NCBI GenBank assembly: GCA_023457355.1 | Contig: JAEWLW010000069.1 | Location: 1-10,953, forward strand | Length of the DNA stretch: 10,953 bases | Reading direction: 5' to 3' | From: Bacillota bacterium | GTDB lineage: Bacteria; Bacillota; Clostridia; Oscillospirales; Ruminococcaceae | In this document: one piece after another, positions 1 through 7,038 of the stretch | Position numbering within the stretch: position 1 is the first letter of the stretch | Layout: each line of letters begins with the position of its first letter | Translations under genes and position numbers: made by a program | The notes under the pieces: model-generated | Told to the model about the DNA's origin: nothing | Database searches by the model: none | Seen by the model: the letters and a program-made list of their open reading frames with translations, nothing else

Positions 1-17
1 AGATGAGCTAAACCCGC
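1..17 (-). tRNA. Partial tRNA, 5' end only, probably tRNA-Gly
   Basis: The minus strand from position 17 reads GCGGGTTTAGCTCATCT, which matches a tRNA 5' end: a 7-nt acceptor strand (GCGGGTT), then TA at positions 8-9, then the D-stem strand GCTC followed by A. It begins 4 bases after the CCA end of the tRNA-Phe gene, so it is the fourth member of the cluster. The rest, including the anticodon, lies beyond the window edge. A GCGGG start is typical of bacterial tRNA-Gly, and Gly after Val-Asp-Phe is a common Firmicute order. The Gly identity is inference; that it is a tRNA start is fairly secure. Confidence 0.7.
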
Positions 18-20
18 GGA

Positions 21-96
<76 letters not shown>

Positions 97-166
97 AAAA
101 CCGGCGACCCGTTACCGGGCTCTACCCGCAGAATGTTATCTGCTCCGCCATAGTGGATAGAGAAAT
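97..166 (-). other. Structured 70-nt spacer between tRNA-Asp and tRNA-Phe
   Basis: The neighbouring tRNA gaps are only 3-5 nt, but this one is 70 nt. On the minus strand it can fold into a three-way junction. The closing stem GGCG/CGCC pairs 149-146 with 106-103. One arm GCAGA/TCTGC pairs 143-139 with 132-128 around a 6-nt loop. The other arm CCCG/CGGG pairs 119-116 with 111-108 around GTAA. TTTT follows the closing stem. It lacks the T-arm sequence of a tRNA, so I do not call it a degenerate tRNA. A role in tRNA precursor processing, or as a weak terminator that limits distal tRNAs, is possible but unproven. Confidence 0.4.
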
Positions 167-243
167 TGGCGACCTGGATGGGACTCGAACCCACGACCTC
201 TAGCGTGACAGGCTAGCGTTCTAACCGGCTGAACTACCAGGCC
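167..243 (-). tRNA. tRNA-Asp (GTC anticodon)
   Basis: A complete 77-nt cloverleaf. The acceptor stem pairs GGCCTGG with CCAGGTC (one G-U pair), with a G discriminator as expected for tRNA-Asp. The anticodon stem CTAGC/GCTAG encloses loop CTGTCAC, giving anticodon GTC. The T-arm reads GTGGG TTCGAGT CCCAT. CCA is encoded at 169-167. It follows tRNA-Val by 5 nt, so both are cut from one precursor. Confidence 0.97.
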
Positions 244-248
244 TCATG

Positions 249-324
249 TGGTGGGAACAACAGGGCTCGAACCTGTGACCCTCTGCTTGTAAGGCAGATG
301 CTCTCCCAGCTGAGCTATGCTCCC
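249..324 (-). tRNA. tRNA-Val (TAC anticodon)
   Basis: A complete 76-nt cloverleaf. The acceptor stem pairs GGGAGCA with TGTTCCC, with an A discriminator. The D-stem is GCTC/GAGC. The anticodon stem TCTGC/GCAGA encloses CTTACAA, giving anticodon TAC. The T-loop is TTCGAGC. CCA is encoded at 251-249. It is the first gene of the tRNA cluster and begins about 20 nt after the predicted transcription start. Confidence 0.97.
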
Positions 325-353
325 ACAACCTTCGCGTTTCGGCGACGATGATT

Positions 354-382
354 ATTTTATCGCAAAAGCACGAATATGTCAA
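354..382 (-). promoter_or_regulatory. Sigma-A type promoter of the tRNA cluster
   Basis: The minus strand has a perfect -35 TTGACA (382-377), a 17-bp spacer and a -10 TAAAAT (359-354). This is the strongest promoter match in the window and sits 30 bp upstream of tRNA-Val, as expected for a stable-RNA operon. The predicted start is near 347. The 140-bp gap between hslO and tRNA-Val holds this promoter, a weak terminator candidate and otherwise AT-rich sequence. Confidence 0.88.
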
Positions 383-444
383 CCCCTTTTTGCAGGAATA
401 ATCACTTTTTTGCGGCAAAATTTTCATCTTGTAAAATAGGGGCG

Positions 445-463
445 AAAAAATGCATTCCAATGC
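445..463 (-). terminator. Weak intrinsic terminator candidate after hslO
   Basis: Immediately after the hslO stop codon the minus strand has a small inverted repeat (GCAT/ATGC, arms within 463-452) followed by a run of six T at 450-445. The stem is only 4 bp (5 bp if the loop is ignored), so termination may be inefficient and hslO transcripts could read into the tRNA unit. Position and U-run are the main support. Confidence 0.4.
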
Positions 464-464
464 G

Positions 465-1334
465 CTATTTAGCCATATCCAGCAACTGCCGGGACGTAAA
501 GGCATAGTTTTTTTCGCAAAAGTGGCACTCCACATGGGTGGTTTCCTGCTCTGTCGCCAAGCGCTGCAGCTCGTCCCGGCCAAGGCTCAGCAGCACCCGT
601 TCCACACGCTCCCGCGAGCAGTCACAGCGGTAGACTACGGCGCGCTCCTCGATGATTTCGTACTCAAACCCGGCCAGCGCACGGTCCAGAATATCCCGCC
701 CGGAAAGGCCGTCGTCGACCATGGCGGAAACTGCCGGCACGGCAGGCAGCGTCTTTTCCAGTTGCTCAATAGTGTCCTCGCCTGCCCCGGGCAGCAGCTG
801 CAACAGATAACCGCCCGCCGCCTGCACCGAAAGGTTTGGCGCCACCAGAACACCCAGCGCGCAGACCGTGGGCACCTGCTCGGAATTGGCAAAGAAATAG
901 GTCAGGTCGTCCCCGATCTCACCGGTCACAATCGGCGAATAGCCGGTCTGGGGTTCGCCCGTGCCGGAATCGCGGATGACCGAAAGAAAGCCGTCGGTGC
1001 CGATGGCGCCGCCGACATCCAGCTTGCCCTTATCGTTGAGCGGCAGTTCCACCACCGGATTCCCCACCGAAACGCGCGCGTTGCCAAAAGCATCGGCGAC
1101 GGCGATAACCGCCCCGGCCGGGCCCTTGCCGGATATGCGCAGTGTGATGGTGTCGGTGTCGTTTTTAAGCGCGGCGCCCATCATCGAAGCTGCGGTCATC
1201 AGCCGTCCGATAGCCGCCGTAACCGTTGCGGAGCTTTGATGGATCTGCTCGGCACGGTTGCACATATCGGTGGAATCGAGCACCGTCGCCAAAATGGCGC
1301 CGTCGGTTGTGATGGCACGAAGCAGCTTTCCCAT
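465..1334 (-). CDS. hslO: Hsp33 redox-regulated holding chaperone
   Basis: A 289-residue protein of usual Hsp33 length. Hsp33 is a cytosolic holdase: reduced Hsp33 binds zinc through four cysteines, and oxidation with unfolding releases the zinc and exposes the client-binding surface. The switch is intact at the C-terminus, with Cys237-x-Cys239 and Cys270-x2-Cys273. The N-terminus (MGKLLRAITTDGAI) and the GGYLLQLLPGA segment near residue 195 are typical of the family. ATG is used. A purine-rich ribosome site (AAGGGGA) lies in the last codons of the methyltransferase gene, which stops 4 nt upstream, so the two are translationally close and probably co-transcribed from the yerC promoter. No truncation or missing key residue is seen. 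Confidence 0.96.
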   Translation of the reverse strand: MGKLLRAITTDGAILATVLDSTDMCNRAEQIHQSSATVTAAIGRLMTAASMMGAALKNDTDTITLRISGKGPAGAVIAVADAFGNARVSVGNPVVELPLNDKGKLDVGGAIGTDGFLSVIRDSGTGEPQTGYSPIVTGEIGDDLTYFFANSEQVPTVCALGVLVAPNLSVQAAGGYLLQLLPGAGEDTIEQLEKTLPAVPAVSAMVDDGLSGRDILDRALAGFEYEIIEERAVVYRCDCSRERVERVLLSLGRDELQRLATEQETTHVECHFCEKNYAFTSRQLLDMAK

Positions 1335-1338
1335 AAGT

Positions 1339-2085
1339 TTAGTTCCCCTTCTTTGTCACAAAAATATAGCGTTCAGCGGCAGCATCCGGCGCGTCAAAAC
1401 TGTCGTCTGCATAAAGCGCCGTCAATGTCAGTCCACAGCCGGTCAGCATGTCCGTGACCTGCTCAACCGTATAACCGCGTTCGCAAAAGCTTTCGCCGGT
1501 GCGCGTATAGCGCCCGTCGGCCTGCCGGGTGAAAAAATCCAGTGCAATTTCGGTCAACAGCGTTTCATCGGTTTTGTTGCGCCAGACGCACACCGTGTCC
1601 CCTTCTTCATAAACATAGCAGTTATCGCCCAATAGCCGGCGGTGCTTATAAGGCGTGTTCATATCAAATACAAAAATGCCCTCAGGTGCTAAAAAGAGCG
1701 AAACACGTGCCAGTGCGCGGCGCAGGGCGCGCGGGTCGGTCAGATGGTTCAACGAATCAAGCGCACAGACGCAGGCGTCTATCGTGCCATAGAGGTCCAA
1801 CGCTTCCATGCGCTGGTTCAAAAACAGAATTTGCGCCTCGGCCTCAAATGCCTTCTGCTGCGCGATGGACAGCATTCCGGGTGACGCGTCGGCCGCGATA
1901 ACCTCATACCCCAGCGTCCAAAGCGCAATGGCCAGGCTCCCGGTGCCACACGCCAAATCGAGGAGCAATTTCTGCTCCCCGATGTTTGGTGCTATGATGC
2001 TGTCGAAATAGGCGGCGCGTTTTTTGTAGTCCACAGGTTTTATAAACCTGTCGTAAAACGGTGCAAACGCATTATAGGAGGCCAT
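1339..2085 (-). CDS. Class I SAM-dependent methyltransferase
   Basis: A 248-residue protein with a Rossmann-type SAM-binding fold. Motif I is LDLACGTGS (residues 42-50), followed by an acidic residue (Asp66) at the end of the second strand expected to contact the SAM ribose, and a CALDSLNHL motif near 107-115. The N-terminus YNAFAPFYDRF is common in small Firmicute methyltransferases of the Methyltransf_11/25 type (YqeM-like). The substrate cannot be read from sequence. The frame is open upstream to 2130, but the ATG at 2085 fits the family N-terminus and has GGAG (2093-2090) 4 nt upstream. This start overlaps the end of yerC by 14 bp, which suggests translational coupling. hslO follows after 4 nt. 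Confidence 0.88.
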   Translation of the reverse strand: MASYNAFAPFYDRFIKPVDYKKRAAYFDSIIAPNIGEQKLLLDLACGTGSLAIALWTLGYEVIAADASPGMLSIAQQKAFEAEAQILFLNQRMEALDLYGTIDACVCALDSLNHLTDPRALRRALARVSLFLAPEGIFVFDMNTPYKHRRLLGDNCYVYEEGDTVCVWRNKTDETLLTEIALDFFTRQADGRYTRTGESFCERGYTVEQVTDMLTGCGLTLTALYADDSFDAPDAAAERYIFVTKKGN

Positions 2086-2371
2086 CCTTCTCCAGCCTTT
2101 CAAAAATGATCTTATAGCCGTCGCTGCCATAATTCAGCGAGCGGTTCACACGGCTGATGGTTGCGGTTGAAGCGCCCGTTTTTACCACAATATCGCTGTA
2201 CACCTTGCCCTCGGAGAGCATGGCCGCCACCTGAAGACGCTGTGTCAGCGCCTTGAGTTCCTGAACGGTACAAAGGTCGTCAAAAAAATTGTAGCATTCC
2301 TCGATATCCTTCAGGCGCAAAATTGCTTCAAAAAGAAACTCGACGTTCATTTCCTTCAGGCGTGGATTCAT
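2072..2371 (-). CDS. yerC: YerC/YecD-family TrpR-like DNA-binding protein
   Basis: A 99-residue, mostly helical protein of the Trp-repressor-like superfamily. The opening (residues 1-40) resembles YerC/YecD proteins, with LFEAILRLKDIEECYNFFDDL. The DNA-binding part follows at about 42-80, with the helix-turn-helix around YSDIVVKTGASTATISRVNRSL. That recognition-helix pattern is characteristic of the TrpR/YerC group. Family members are annotated as putative transcription regulators; a tryptophan ligand should not be assumed. The ATG at 2371 has GGAGG (2383-2379) with a 7-nt spacer. It is the first gene of a yerC-methyltransferase-hslO unit with its own promoter, whose -35 box overlaps a palindrome, so autoregulation is possible (inference). 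Confidence 0.9.
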   Translation of the reverse strand: MNPRLKEMNVEFLFEAILRLKDIEECYNFFDDLCTVQELKALTQRLQVAAMLSEGKVYSDIVVKTGASTATISRVNRSLNYGSDGYKIIFERLEKDGLL

Positions 2372-2426
2372 ATAATTACCTCCAAAAGTTTGTTGGCATA
2401 ATATTACAGCAATGCAAAATGATACA

Positions 2427-2454
2427 ATTATATTTTACCACTTTACAATGTAAA
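2427..2454 (-). promoter_or_regulatory. yerC promoter with palindrome over the -35 box
   Basis: The minus strand has -35 TTTACA (2454-2449, 5 of 6 consensus), a 16-bp spacer and -10 TATAAT (2432-2427, perfect). The predicted start is near 2420, giving a leader of about 50 nt to the yerC ATG. The -35 box is one arm of the palindrome TTTACA-T-TGTAAA at 2454-2442, placed where a bound repressor would block RNA polymerase. The 112-bp gap to lysA shows no clear terminator for lysA. Confidence 0.75.
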
Positions 2455-2483
2455 AGCAATACCCTTTGCCAAAATAAACACAA

Positions 2484-3782
2484 TTAAAGGTCGTTTCGAA
2501 TCAAATCCTCCATGCTTTCGCGGCGGATAATCTCGCGGGCCTGACCGTCGCGCACCATCACCGCAGCGGCTCTGGGCACGCGGTTATAGTTGGAGGCCAT
2601 CGAATAGTTATAGGCGCCGGTTGCCAGTACTGCGATGATGTCGCCAACCTTGGGGGCCTGAATCGCCATGCCCTCGCCGACAAGGTCGCCACTCTCGCAG
2701 CAGCGTCCCGCAATGGTTACCACACTGTCCTTGGGGTCGGCGGCGCGGTTGGCCAGCACGACGTCGTACTTGGACTGGTACAGGATGTAGCGGGGGTTGT
2801 CAGTCATGCCGCCATCCACCGAAACATAGGTGCGCACATTGGGAATGCGCTTGACGCCGCCTACGGTATACAGCGTGGTGCCGGCCGGACCTACCACCGA
2901 ACGGCCCGGTTCAATCGCGATGAAGGGAATATCCAGTCCCTTTTCGGTGCAAACCCTGTGCACCGTCTTTGAGACCTTCTCCATATAATCCATATACGGC
3001 GCCGGATCATTTTCAGGCACATATTTGATGCCAAAACCACCGCCGAGGTTCAACTCGGTGAGAACGAGGCCGGTTTCCGCCTTAATCTGCGCCATAAAGC
3101 CAATCATGACCTCAGCCGCCAGTTCAAAGGGGTCGATATCAAAAATCTGCGAACCGATGTGGCAATGCAAACCTTTCAAAACGACGCCTTTGTGCTGTAA
3201 GATATAACGCACCGCCTCAAGCGCCTCTCCTGTTTCCAGCGCGAAGCCAAACTTGGAGTCGATCTGACCGGTGCGAACAAAGTCATGGGTGTGTGCGTCG
3301 ATGCCGGGCTTGACGCGGATGTGAATCGACACGACCTTGTTCTGAGAAACGGCAATTTCCGAAAGGCGCTCAAGCTCGGTAAGGTTATCAACCACGATGC
3401 GCCCAACATTGTGCTCAACCGCAAAAACAAGCTCCTCCACCGTCTTGTTGTTGCCGTGGTAGAAAATCTTATCCACAGGAAAACCAACGCTTAACGCGGT
3501 GTAAAGCTCCCCGGGAGAAACAACGTCGATGCCGCATCCCTCGTCGTCGGCGATACGGTACATCTCTTTGCACGCGAATGCCTTGCTGGCGTAGGCCACG
3601 ATGCCCTTTCCGTCGTAGTGTTTTTTGATGGAATCGTTATACTGGCGCAGCGTTTTGCGCACAGTGGCCTCGTCATATACATAAAGCGGTGTACCAAAGG
3701 TACGCGCAAGCTCCACCGTGTCCATCGACCCGATAGTCAAATGTCCGGCTTCATTGACGTTAAGGCATTCGGATACAAACAT
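2484..3782 (-). CDS. lysA: Diaminopimelate decarboxylase
   Basis: A 432-residue PLP-dependent fold type III decarboxylase. It converts meso-diaminopimelate to L-lysine and CO2, the last step of lysine synthesis. Visible motifs: the PLP lysine in YASKAF (Lys67), HCHIGSQ (206-212), the phosphate-binding glycines GGGFG (247-251), EPGRS (291-295), the active-site CESGD (from Cys362, partner-subunit site in the dimer) and GAYN near 389-392. Two in-frame ATGs lie 6 bp apart (3788 and 3782). GGAGG at 3794-3790 is 1 nt from the first and 7 nt from the second, so I choose the second. ysxC ends about 108 bp upstream. No lysine riboswitch is visible in that gap, which is also too short for one. Confidence 0.97.
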   Translation of the reverse strand: MFVSECLNVNEAGHLTIGSMDTVELARTFGTPLYVYDEATVRKTLRQYNDSIKKHYDGKGIVAYASKAFACKEMYRIADDEGCGIDVVSPGELYTALSVGFPVDKIFYHGNNKTVEELVFAVEHNVGRIVVDNLTELERLSEIAVSQNKVVSIHIRVKPGIDAHTHDFVRTGQIDSKFGFALETGEALEAVRYILQHKGVVLKGLHCHIGSQIFDIDPFELAAEVMIGFMAQIKAETGLVLTELNLGGGFGIKYVPENDPAPYMDYMEKVSKTVHRVCTEKGLDIPFIAIEPGRSVVGPAGTTLYTVGGVKRIPNVRTYVSVDGGMTDNPRYILYQSKYDVVLANRAADPKDSVVTIAGRCCESGDLVGEGMAIQAPKVGDIIAVLATGAYNYSMASNYNRVPRAAAVMVRDGQAREIIRRESMEDLIRNDL

Positions 3783-3789
3783 TGTCATT

Positions 3790-3794
3790 CCTCC
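3790..3794 (-). promoter_or_regulatory. Ribosome binding site deciding the lysA start
   Basis: GGAGG on the minus strand is followed by A-ATG-ACA-ATG. Spacing of 1 nt to the first ATG is too short and 7 nt to the second is ideal, so translation should begin at 3782. Confidence 0.75.
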
Positions 3795-3803
3795 ATGTCA
3801 TGA

Positions 3804-3809
3804 ATTATA
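3804..3809 (-). promoter_or_regulatory. Possible -10 element for lysA
   Basis: A perfect TATAAT occurs on the minus strand 22 bp upstream of the lysA ATG, but no good -35 box lies 16-18 bp further upstream. If used, the leader would be only about 15 nt. lysA could instead be read from the lon-ysxC transcript. This is a weak call. Confidence 0.3.
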
Positions 3810-3869
3810 CGGATATGCCATTGAAAATTTGGGGACTTCAGTGCGATGTCCGTATTAAAATATATTCCG

Positions 3870-3883
3870 CTGCAAAAATGCAG
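3870..3883 (-). terminator. Small stem-loop after ysxC
   Basis: A 5-bp stem CTGCA/TGCAG with a TTTT loop lies 7 nt after the ysxC stop codon. It is followed by GCGGAATATATTTTAAT rather than a clean U-run, so it is a poor terminator and may only mark the end of the lon-ysxC message. Confidence 0.25.
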
Positions 3884-3890
3884 AAGAGCA

Positions 3891-4520
3891 TCAATAGTTT
3901 GGCCGGCCGTCGCCAGCGTCATCCTGCGCCGGCGCCGCGTCAGCGACGACATCTTCAATAATGTCGCGCAGGGTTTCAATCCCCTCCCCCGTCTCGGAAG
4001 AAACAGGCAGCATGGTAATCTCCTCACCGCAGGGCAGTTCCTCAACAAAAGCTTTCAGGCGTTCTTGCCGCTTGGTTTTGTTCAGCTTGTCCGATTTGGT
4101 CAGCAGTATAATGAACGGCATTTCACGCTCGATAAGATAGTTTGCCATGGTAAGGTCGTCGGCTGAGGGGGCATGACGCATATCCAAAAGCAAAAACACC
4201 AGCGCAACGTCACGGTCCTGCGCAAAATAGCCGCCGATCAGCTCATCCCACCGTCTCCGCTCATCCTTTGCAACCTTGGCATAGCCATAGCCCGGCAGGT
4301 CGACAAACCGGATGTCGTCCAGACGATAGAAATTGATGGTGGCGGTTTTGCCGGGCATGGAACTGACGCGCGCCAGTGCCTTGCGGTTAAAAAGCCTATT
4401 GAGCAGCGACGATTTTCCGGCATTGGAGCGCCCCGTGAATACAAGCTCCGGGCAATCGCATGCAATGAGCTGCGAAGAAATCCCAAAAGCGCGTTCAAAG
4501 ATAACCTTGTTGTAATTCAT
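3891..4520 (-). CDS. ysxC: Ribosome biogenesis GTPase YsxC/EngB
   Basis: A 209-residue TRAFAC GTPase of the EngB/YihA/YsxC family, required in B. subtilis for late assembly of the 50S ribosomal subunit. The G motifs are all present: G1 GRSNAGKS (30-37), the switch region GKTATIN (57-63), G3 DLPG in DLPGYGYAKV (74-83), G4 TKSD (141-144) and G5 SSETG (174-178). The last 20 residues form an acidic, Asp/Ala-rich tail unlikely to be conserved. The ATG at 4520 has AAGGAG at 4536-4531, a slightly long 10-nt spacer. It follows the lon stop by 31 nt, the conserved lon-ysxC arrangement of Firmicutes, so both are probably on one transcript. Confidence 0.97.
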   Translation of the reverse strand: MNYNKVIFERAFGISSQLIACDCPELVFTGRSNAGKSSLLNRLFNRKALARVSSMPGKTATINFYRLDDIRFVDLPGYGYAKVAKDERRRWDELIGGYFAQDRDVALVFLLLDMRHAPSADDLTMANYLIEREMPFIILLTKSDKLNKTKRQERLKAFVEELPCGEEITMLPVSSETGEGIETLRDIIEDVVADAAPAQDDAGDGRPNY

Positions 4521-4551
4521 GCAAAGAGCGCTCCTTGTTTTACAATATTGA

Positions 4552-6981
4552 TCAGCAGGTGACGGGGTGACGCGGCGGGCCTTTGACGTCGGTCAGCAGG
4601 TTCACCGCATATTCCTCTTCCGAAGGCGCCGCAATGGGCGCCGGCATGGCGGAGAGCGCCACAGGCAGAACATCGCTGATGCTGCGCGCCGGCACAAATT
4701 GAATCGCCTTCTTCACCGCGCTGTCCAGCTCGGCGATATCCGGCTCATTGTCGGCCGGGATAATGACGGTCTTGATGTTGTTGCGCAGCGCCGCCATCGT
4801 CTTTTCACGCAGGCCGCCAATCGGCAGTACCCTGCCGCGCAAAGTAATTTCGCCGGTCATGGCAACGTCAAATTTGACGGGGATATCGGCCAGCGCCGAA
4901 AGCAGGGCAGTGCAGATGGTGATGCCGGCCGAAGGGCCGTCCTTGGGCACCGCGCCCTCCGGCACGTGGATGTGAATATCCTTGTCTTTATAGAAAGTAC
5001 GGCTGATACCGTAGGTATCAGCGTGGGCACGCAAATAGCTGACCGCCGCATGGGCCGATTCCTTCATCACATCGCCGAGCTTGCCGGTCAGCTCCAGCTT
5101 GCCGTTGCCTTCCAGAATGGCAACCTCCACCTGAAGCATTTCACCGCCGACCGAGGTCCAGGCCAAGCCGTTGACCACACCGACCTCATCGCGGCTGGCA
5201 AGCGCATCGGGGTAATATTTTTTCGGGCCTAAAAGGTCGCCAAGGTTTGAAGGGGTAACCGTAATCTGCTTGGCTTCCTTGGCAACGACGCGTTTGGCGC
5301 ATTTTCTGAACACCGAAGCGATGCTGCGTTCCAAGCGTCTTACGCCTGATTCGCGGGTGTAGCTGTCTATGACGGCATACAGCGCTTCGTCGATAATTCT
5401 GGCCTGACGGCCGGTGAGACCGTGACGCTCGCGCTGCTTGGGTATCAGATAGTTCTTAGCGATGTGGAATTTTTCTTCACGGGTGTAACTTGAAAGCTCT
5501 ATAACCTCCATGCGGTCATAAAGCGGTGCGGGTATGGTATCCGCATTATTGGCGGTTGCAATAAACATCACGTCTGAAAGGTCGAACGGCAATTCAATAA
5601 AGTGGTCGCGGAACGCGTGGTTCTGCTCGGCATCGAGCACCTCGAGCAGCGCGGAAGAAGGGTCCCCCTTATAGTCTCCGCCAAGCTTATCAACCTCGTC
5701 AAGCAGCATTAGCGGGTTTCGGCTGCCCGCACGGCGCATCGCGTCGATGATGCGGCCCGGCATGGAGCCTATGTAGGTCTTGCGGTGCCCGCGTATGTCC
5801 GATTCATCCTTGACACCGCCCAGGGAGATGCGCACATAATCGCGTCCCGTGGCTTTGGCAATGGACTTGGCAATAGAGGTCTTTCCAACACCGGGCGGGC
5901 CGACCAGGCAAAGAATCTGCCCCTTGATATTCGGCGCCAGCGCCCGAACCGCAATGGATTCCAGCACGCGGTCCTTAATTTTCTCCATGCCGTAGTGGTC
6001 GTGGTCGAGAACCTTTTTAGATTGCGCAATATCAGCCTTAACCGGCTTAAGCGTATTCCACGGCAGTTCCAGACAGGTGTCGAGATAACCGCGAATCACT
6101 GCTGCTTCCTGTGAGCTGCCCGGCATCTTGCCAAGGCGTGTGGCCTCTTTGGTCAGCTTTTCACGCACTTCGTCCGAAAGCTGCAACGCCTCAATCTTAT
6201 CGAGATAGGCGCTGATTTCGTTTTCAGGCGAGTCGTCCTCCCCCAGTTCCTCCGAGATAACCTTCATCTGCTCACGCAGGTAATAATCCTTCTGGTTGCG
6301 GTCCACCCGGCTCTTGACTTTCTCATAGATGCCGGCCTCCAGCCGCAAAATCTCATTCTCATTTTCAAATATTTCGGCGAGAATCTCAAGCCGGCGCAAG
6401 AGGTTCGACTGCTCCAGAATCTCCTGTTTTTCCTCGACCGGGAACGGTACGTTGCCCGCGATGTACTCCGAAAGCAGCGCGGGGTCCTCCGACATCATGA
6501 CGCCGAGCACCAGCTCTTTGGGCATCTTGGGCGAAAGTTCGCAATACTCCTGGAACAGGTTCTTCACGGTGCGAATCAGCGCGCTGGCCATATCCTGCGA
6601 AGCAGCGGAAAGGCGCCGCGTCGGAAACGCGCGAATATCAGCGATAAAATACGGTTCTTCCTGACGAACGCGCAGCATTTTGGCACGATAAAGCCCCTCC
6701 GCCATGACGCGCAAACCGCTGCCCTGCACACGGATGACCTGTTGCACCTGTGCGACAACGCCGACCTGGTACAAATCTTTTGGCCCAGGGTTATCGTCCT
6801 GTACATCCGTCTGAGCGGTGAGGAAAATTCTGCGGTCGTTCTCCATCGCATGATTCAACGCAAGGATGGATTTTTCCCGGCCGATATCAAAATGAAGCAC
6901 CATCTTCGGAAAAAGTACCAATCCGCGCAACGCAATGGCTGGCATCGTCTGGTTTTGTAATACTGTTTTTTTCTCTTTCAA
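4552..6981 (-). CDS. lon: ATP-dependent Lon protease (LonA type)
   Basis: An 809-residue cytosolic AAA+ serine protease that degrades misfolded and regulatory proteins. Order of domains: N-terminal substrate-binding domain (about 13-205, starting MPAIALRGLVLFPKM), helical linker (about 205-310), AAA+ module with Walker A GPPGVGKT (361-368) and Walker B LLDEVD (426-431), and C-terminal protease domain with the Ser-Lys dyad Ser684 (DGPSAG) and Lys727 (LREK), 43 residues apart as in E. coli Lon. The C-terminal 25 residues are a variable tail. The start chosen is TTG at 6981 because a near-perfect ribosome site (AAGGAGG, 6996-6990) lies 8 nt upstream. The frame stays open to a TTG at 7011, but that start would put the ribosome site inside the gene. 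ATG at 6945 is a less likely alternative. Confidence 0.97.
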   Translation of the reverse strand: MKEKKTVLQNQTMPAIALRGLVLFPKMVLHFDIGREKSILALNHAMENDRRIFLTAQTDVQDDNPGPKDLYQVGVVAQVQQVIRVQGSGLRVMAEGLYRAKMLRVRQEEPYFIADIRAFPTRRLSAASQDMASALIRTVKNLFQEYCELSPKMPKELVLGVMMSEDPALLSEYIAGNVPFPVEEKQEILEQSNLLRRLEILAEIFENENEILRLEAGIYEKVKSRVDRNQKDYYLREQMKVISEELGEDDSPENEISAYLDKIEALQLSDEVREKLTKEATRLGKMPGSSQEAAVIRGYLDTCLELPWNTLKPVKADIAQSKKVLDHDHYGMEKIKDRVLESIAVRALAPNIKGQILCLVGPPGVGKTSIAKSIAKATGRDYVRISLGGVKDESDIRGHRKTYIGSMPGRIIDAMRRAGSRNPLMLLDEVDKLGGDYKGDPSSALLEVLDAEQNHAFRDHFIELPFDLSDVMFIATANNADTIPAPLYDRMEVIELSSYTREEKFHIAKNYLIPKQRERHGLTGRQARIIDEALYAVIDSYTRESGVRRLERSIASVFRKCAKRVVAKEAKQITVTPSNLGDLLGPKKYYPDALASRDEVGVVNGLAWTSVGGEMLQVEVAILEGNGKLELTGKLGDVMKESAHAAVSYLRAHADTYGISRTFYKDKDIHIHVPEGAVPKDGPSAGITICTALLSALADIPVKFDVAMTGEITLRGRVLPIGGLREKTMAALRNNIKTVIIPADNEPDIAELDSAVKKAIQFVPARSISDVLPVALSAMPAPIAAPSEEEYAVNLLTDVKGPPRHPVTC

Positions 6982-6989
6982 AGTGGGCA

Positions 6990-6996
6990 CCTCCTT
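6990..6996 (-). promoter_or_regulatory. Ribosome binding site deciding the TTG start of lon
   Basis: AAGGAGG on the minus strand is followed by TGCCCACT and then TTG at 6981, an 8-nt spacer. This is the strongest support for a non-ATG start. It also falls about 38 nt downstream of the predicted lon transcription start, which leaves room for a normal leader. Confidence 0.8.
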
Positions 6997-7012
6997 ATTT
7001 TCTTGTTTCAAT

Positions 7013-7035
7013 TTAACAGCCCACTTAGCTGTTAA
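7013..7035 (-). promoter_or_regulatory. Inverted repeat (candidate operator) at the lon start site
   Basis: A perfect inverted repeat, TTAACAGC - 7 nt - GCTGTTAA, starts 3 bp downstream of the lon -10 box and covers the predicted transcription start (about 7032). This is where a repressor would block lon transcription. The arms do not match CIRCE (TTAGCACTC-N9-GAGTGCTAA) or the CtsR heptad repeat. If transcription starts slightly upstream it could instead form a 5'-end RNA hairpin of 8-9 bp. The binding protein is unknown. Confidence 0.55.
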
Positions 7036-7038
7036 GAT

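Noticed and set aside
97..166. Degenerate or pseudo-tRNA between tRNA-Asp and tRNA-Phe
   Set aside because: There is no T-arm TTCGANT sequence, no D-arm pattern and no CCA end in the spacer; only the three short stems are supported.
450..1457. Plus-strand open frame of 335 codons opposite hslO and the methyltransferase end
   Set aside because: It spans two real minus-strand genes, has an unusual His/Arg/Gln-rich composition typical of reverse-complement translation, and no family match.
2086..2130. Longer methyltransferase beginning at 2130
   Set aside because: The extra 15 residues lie inside yerC in another frame, have no ribosome site of note, and precede the usual family N-terminus starting MASYNAFAPFYD.
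3783..3890. Possible lysine riboswitch ahead of lysA
   Set aside because: The ysxC-lysA gap is about 108 bp, shorter than the usual lysine riboswitch of around 170 nt or more, and I see no multi-arm junction or terminator pair of that class.
4567..5232. Plus-strand frame of 221 codons opposite the end of lon
   Set aside because: It is antisense to the Lon protease domain, whose catalytic Ser and Lys are intact, and shows no independent coding evidence.
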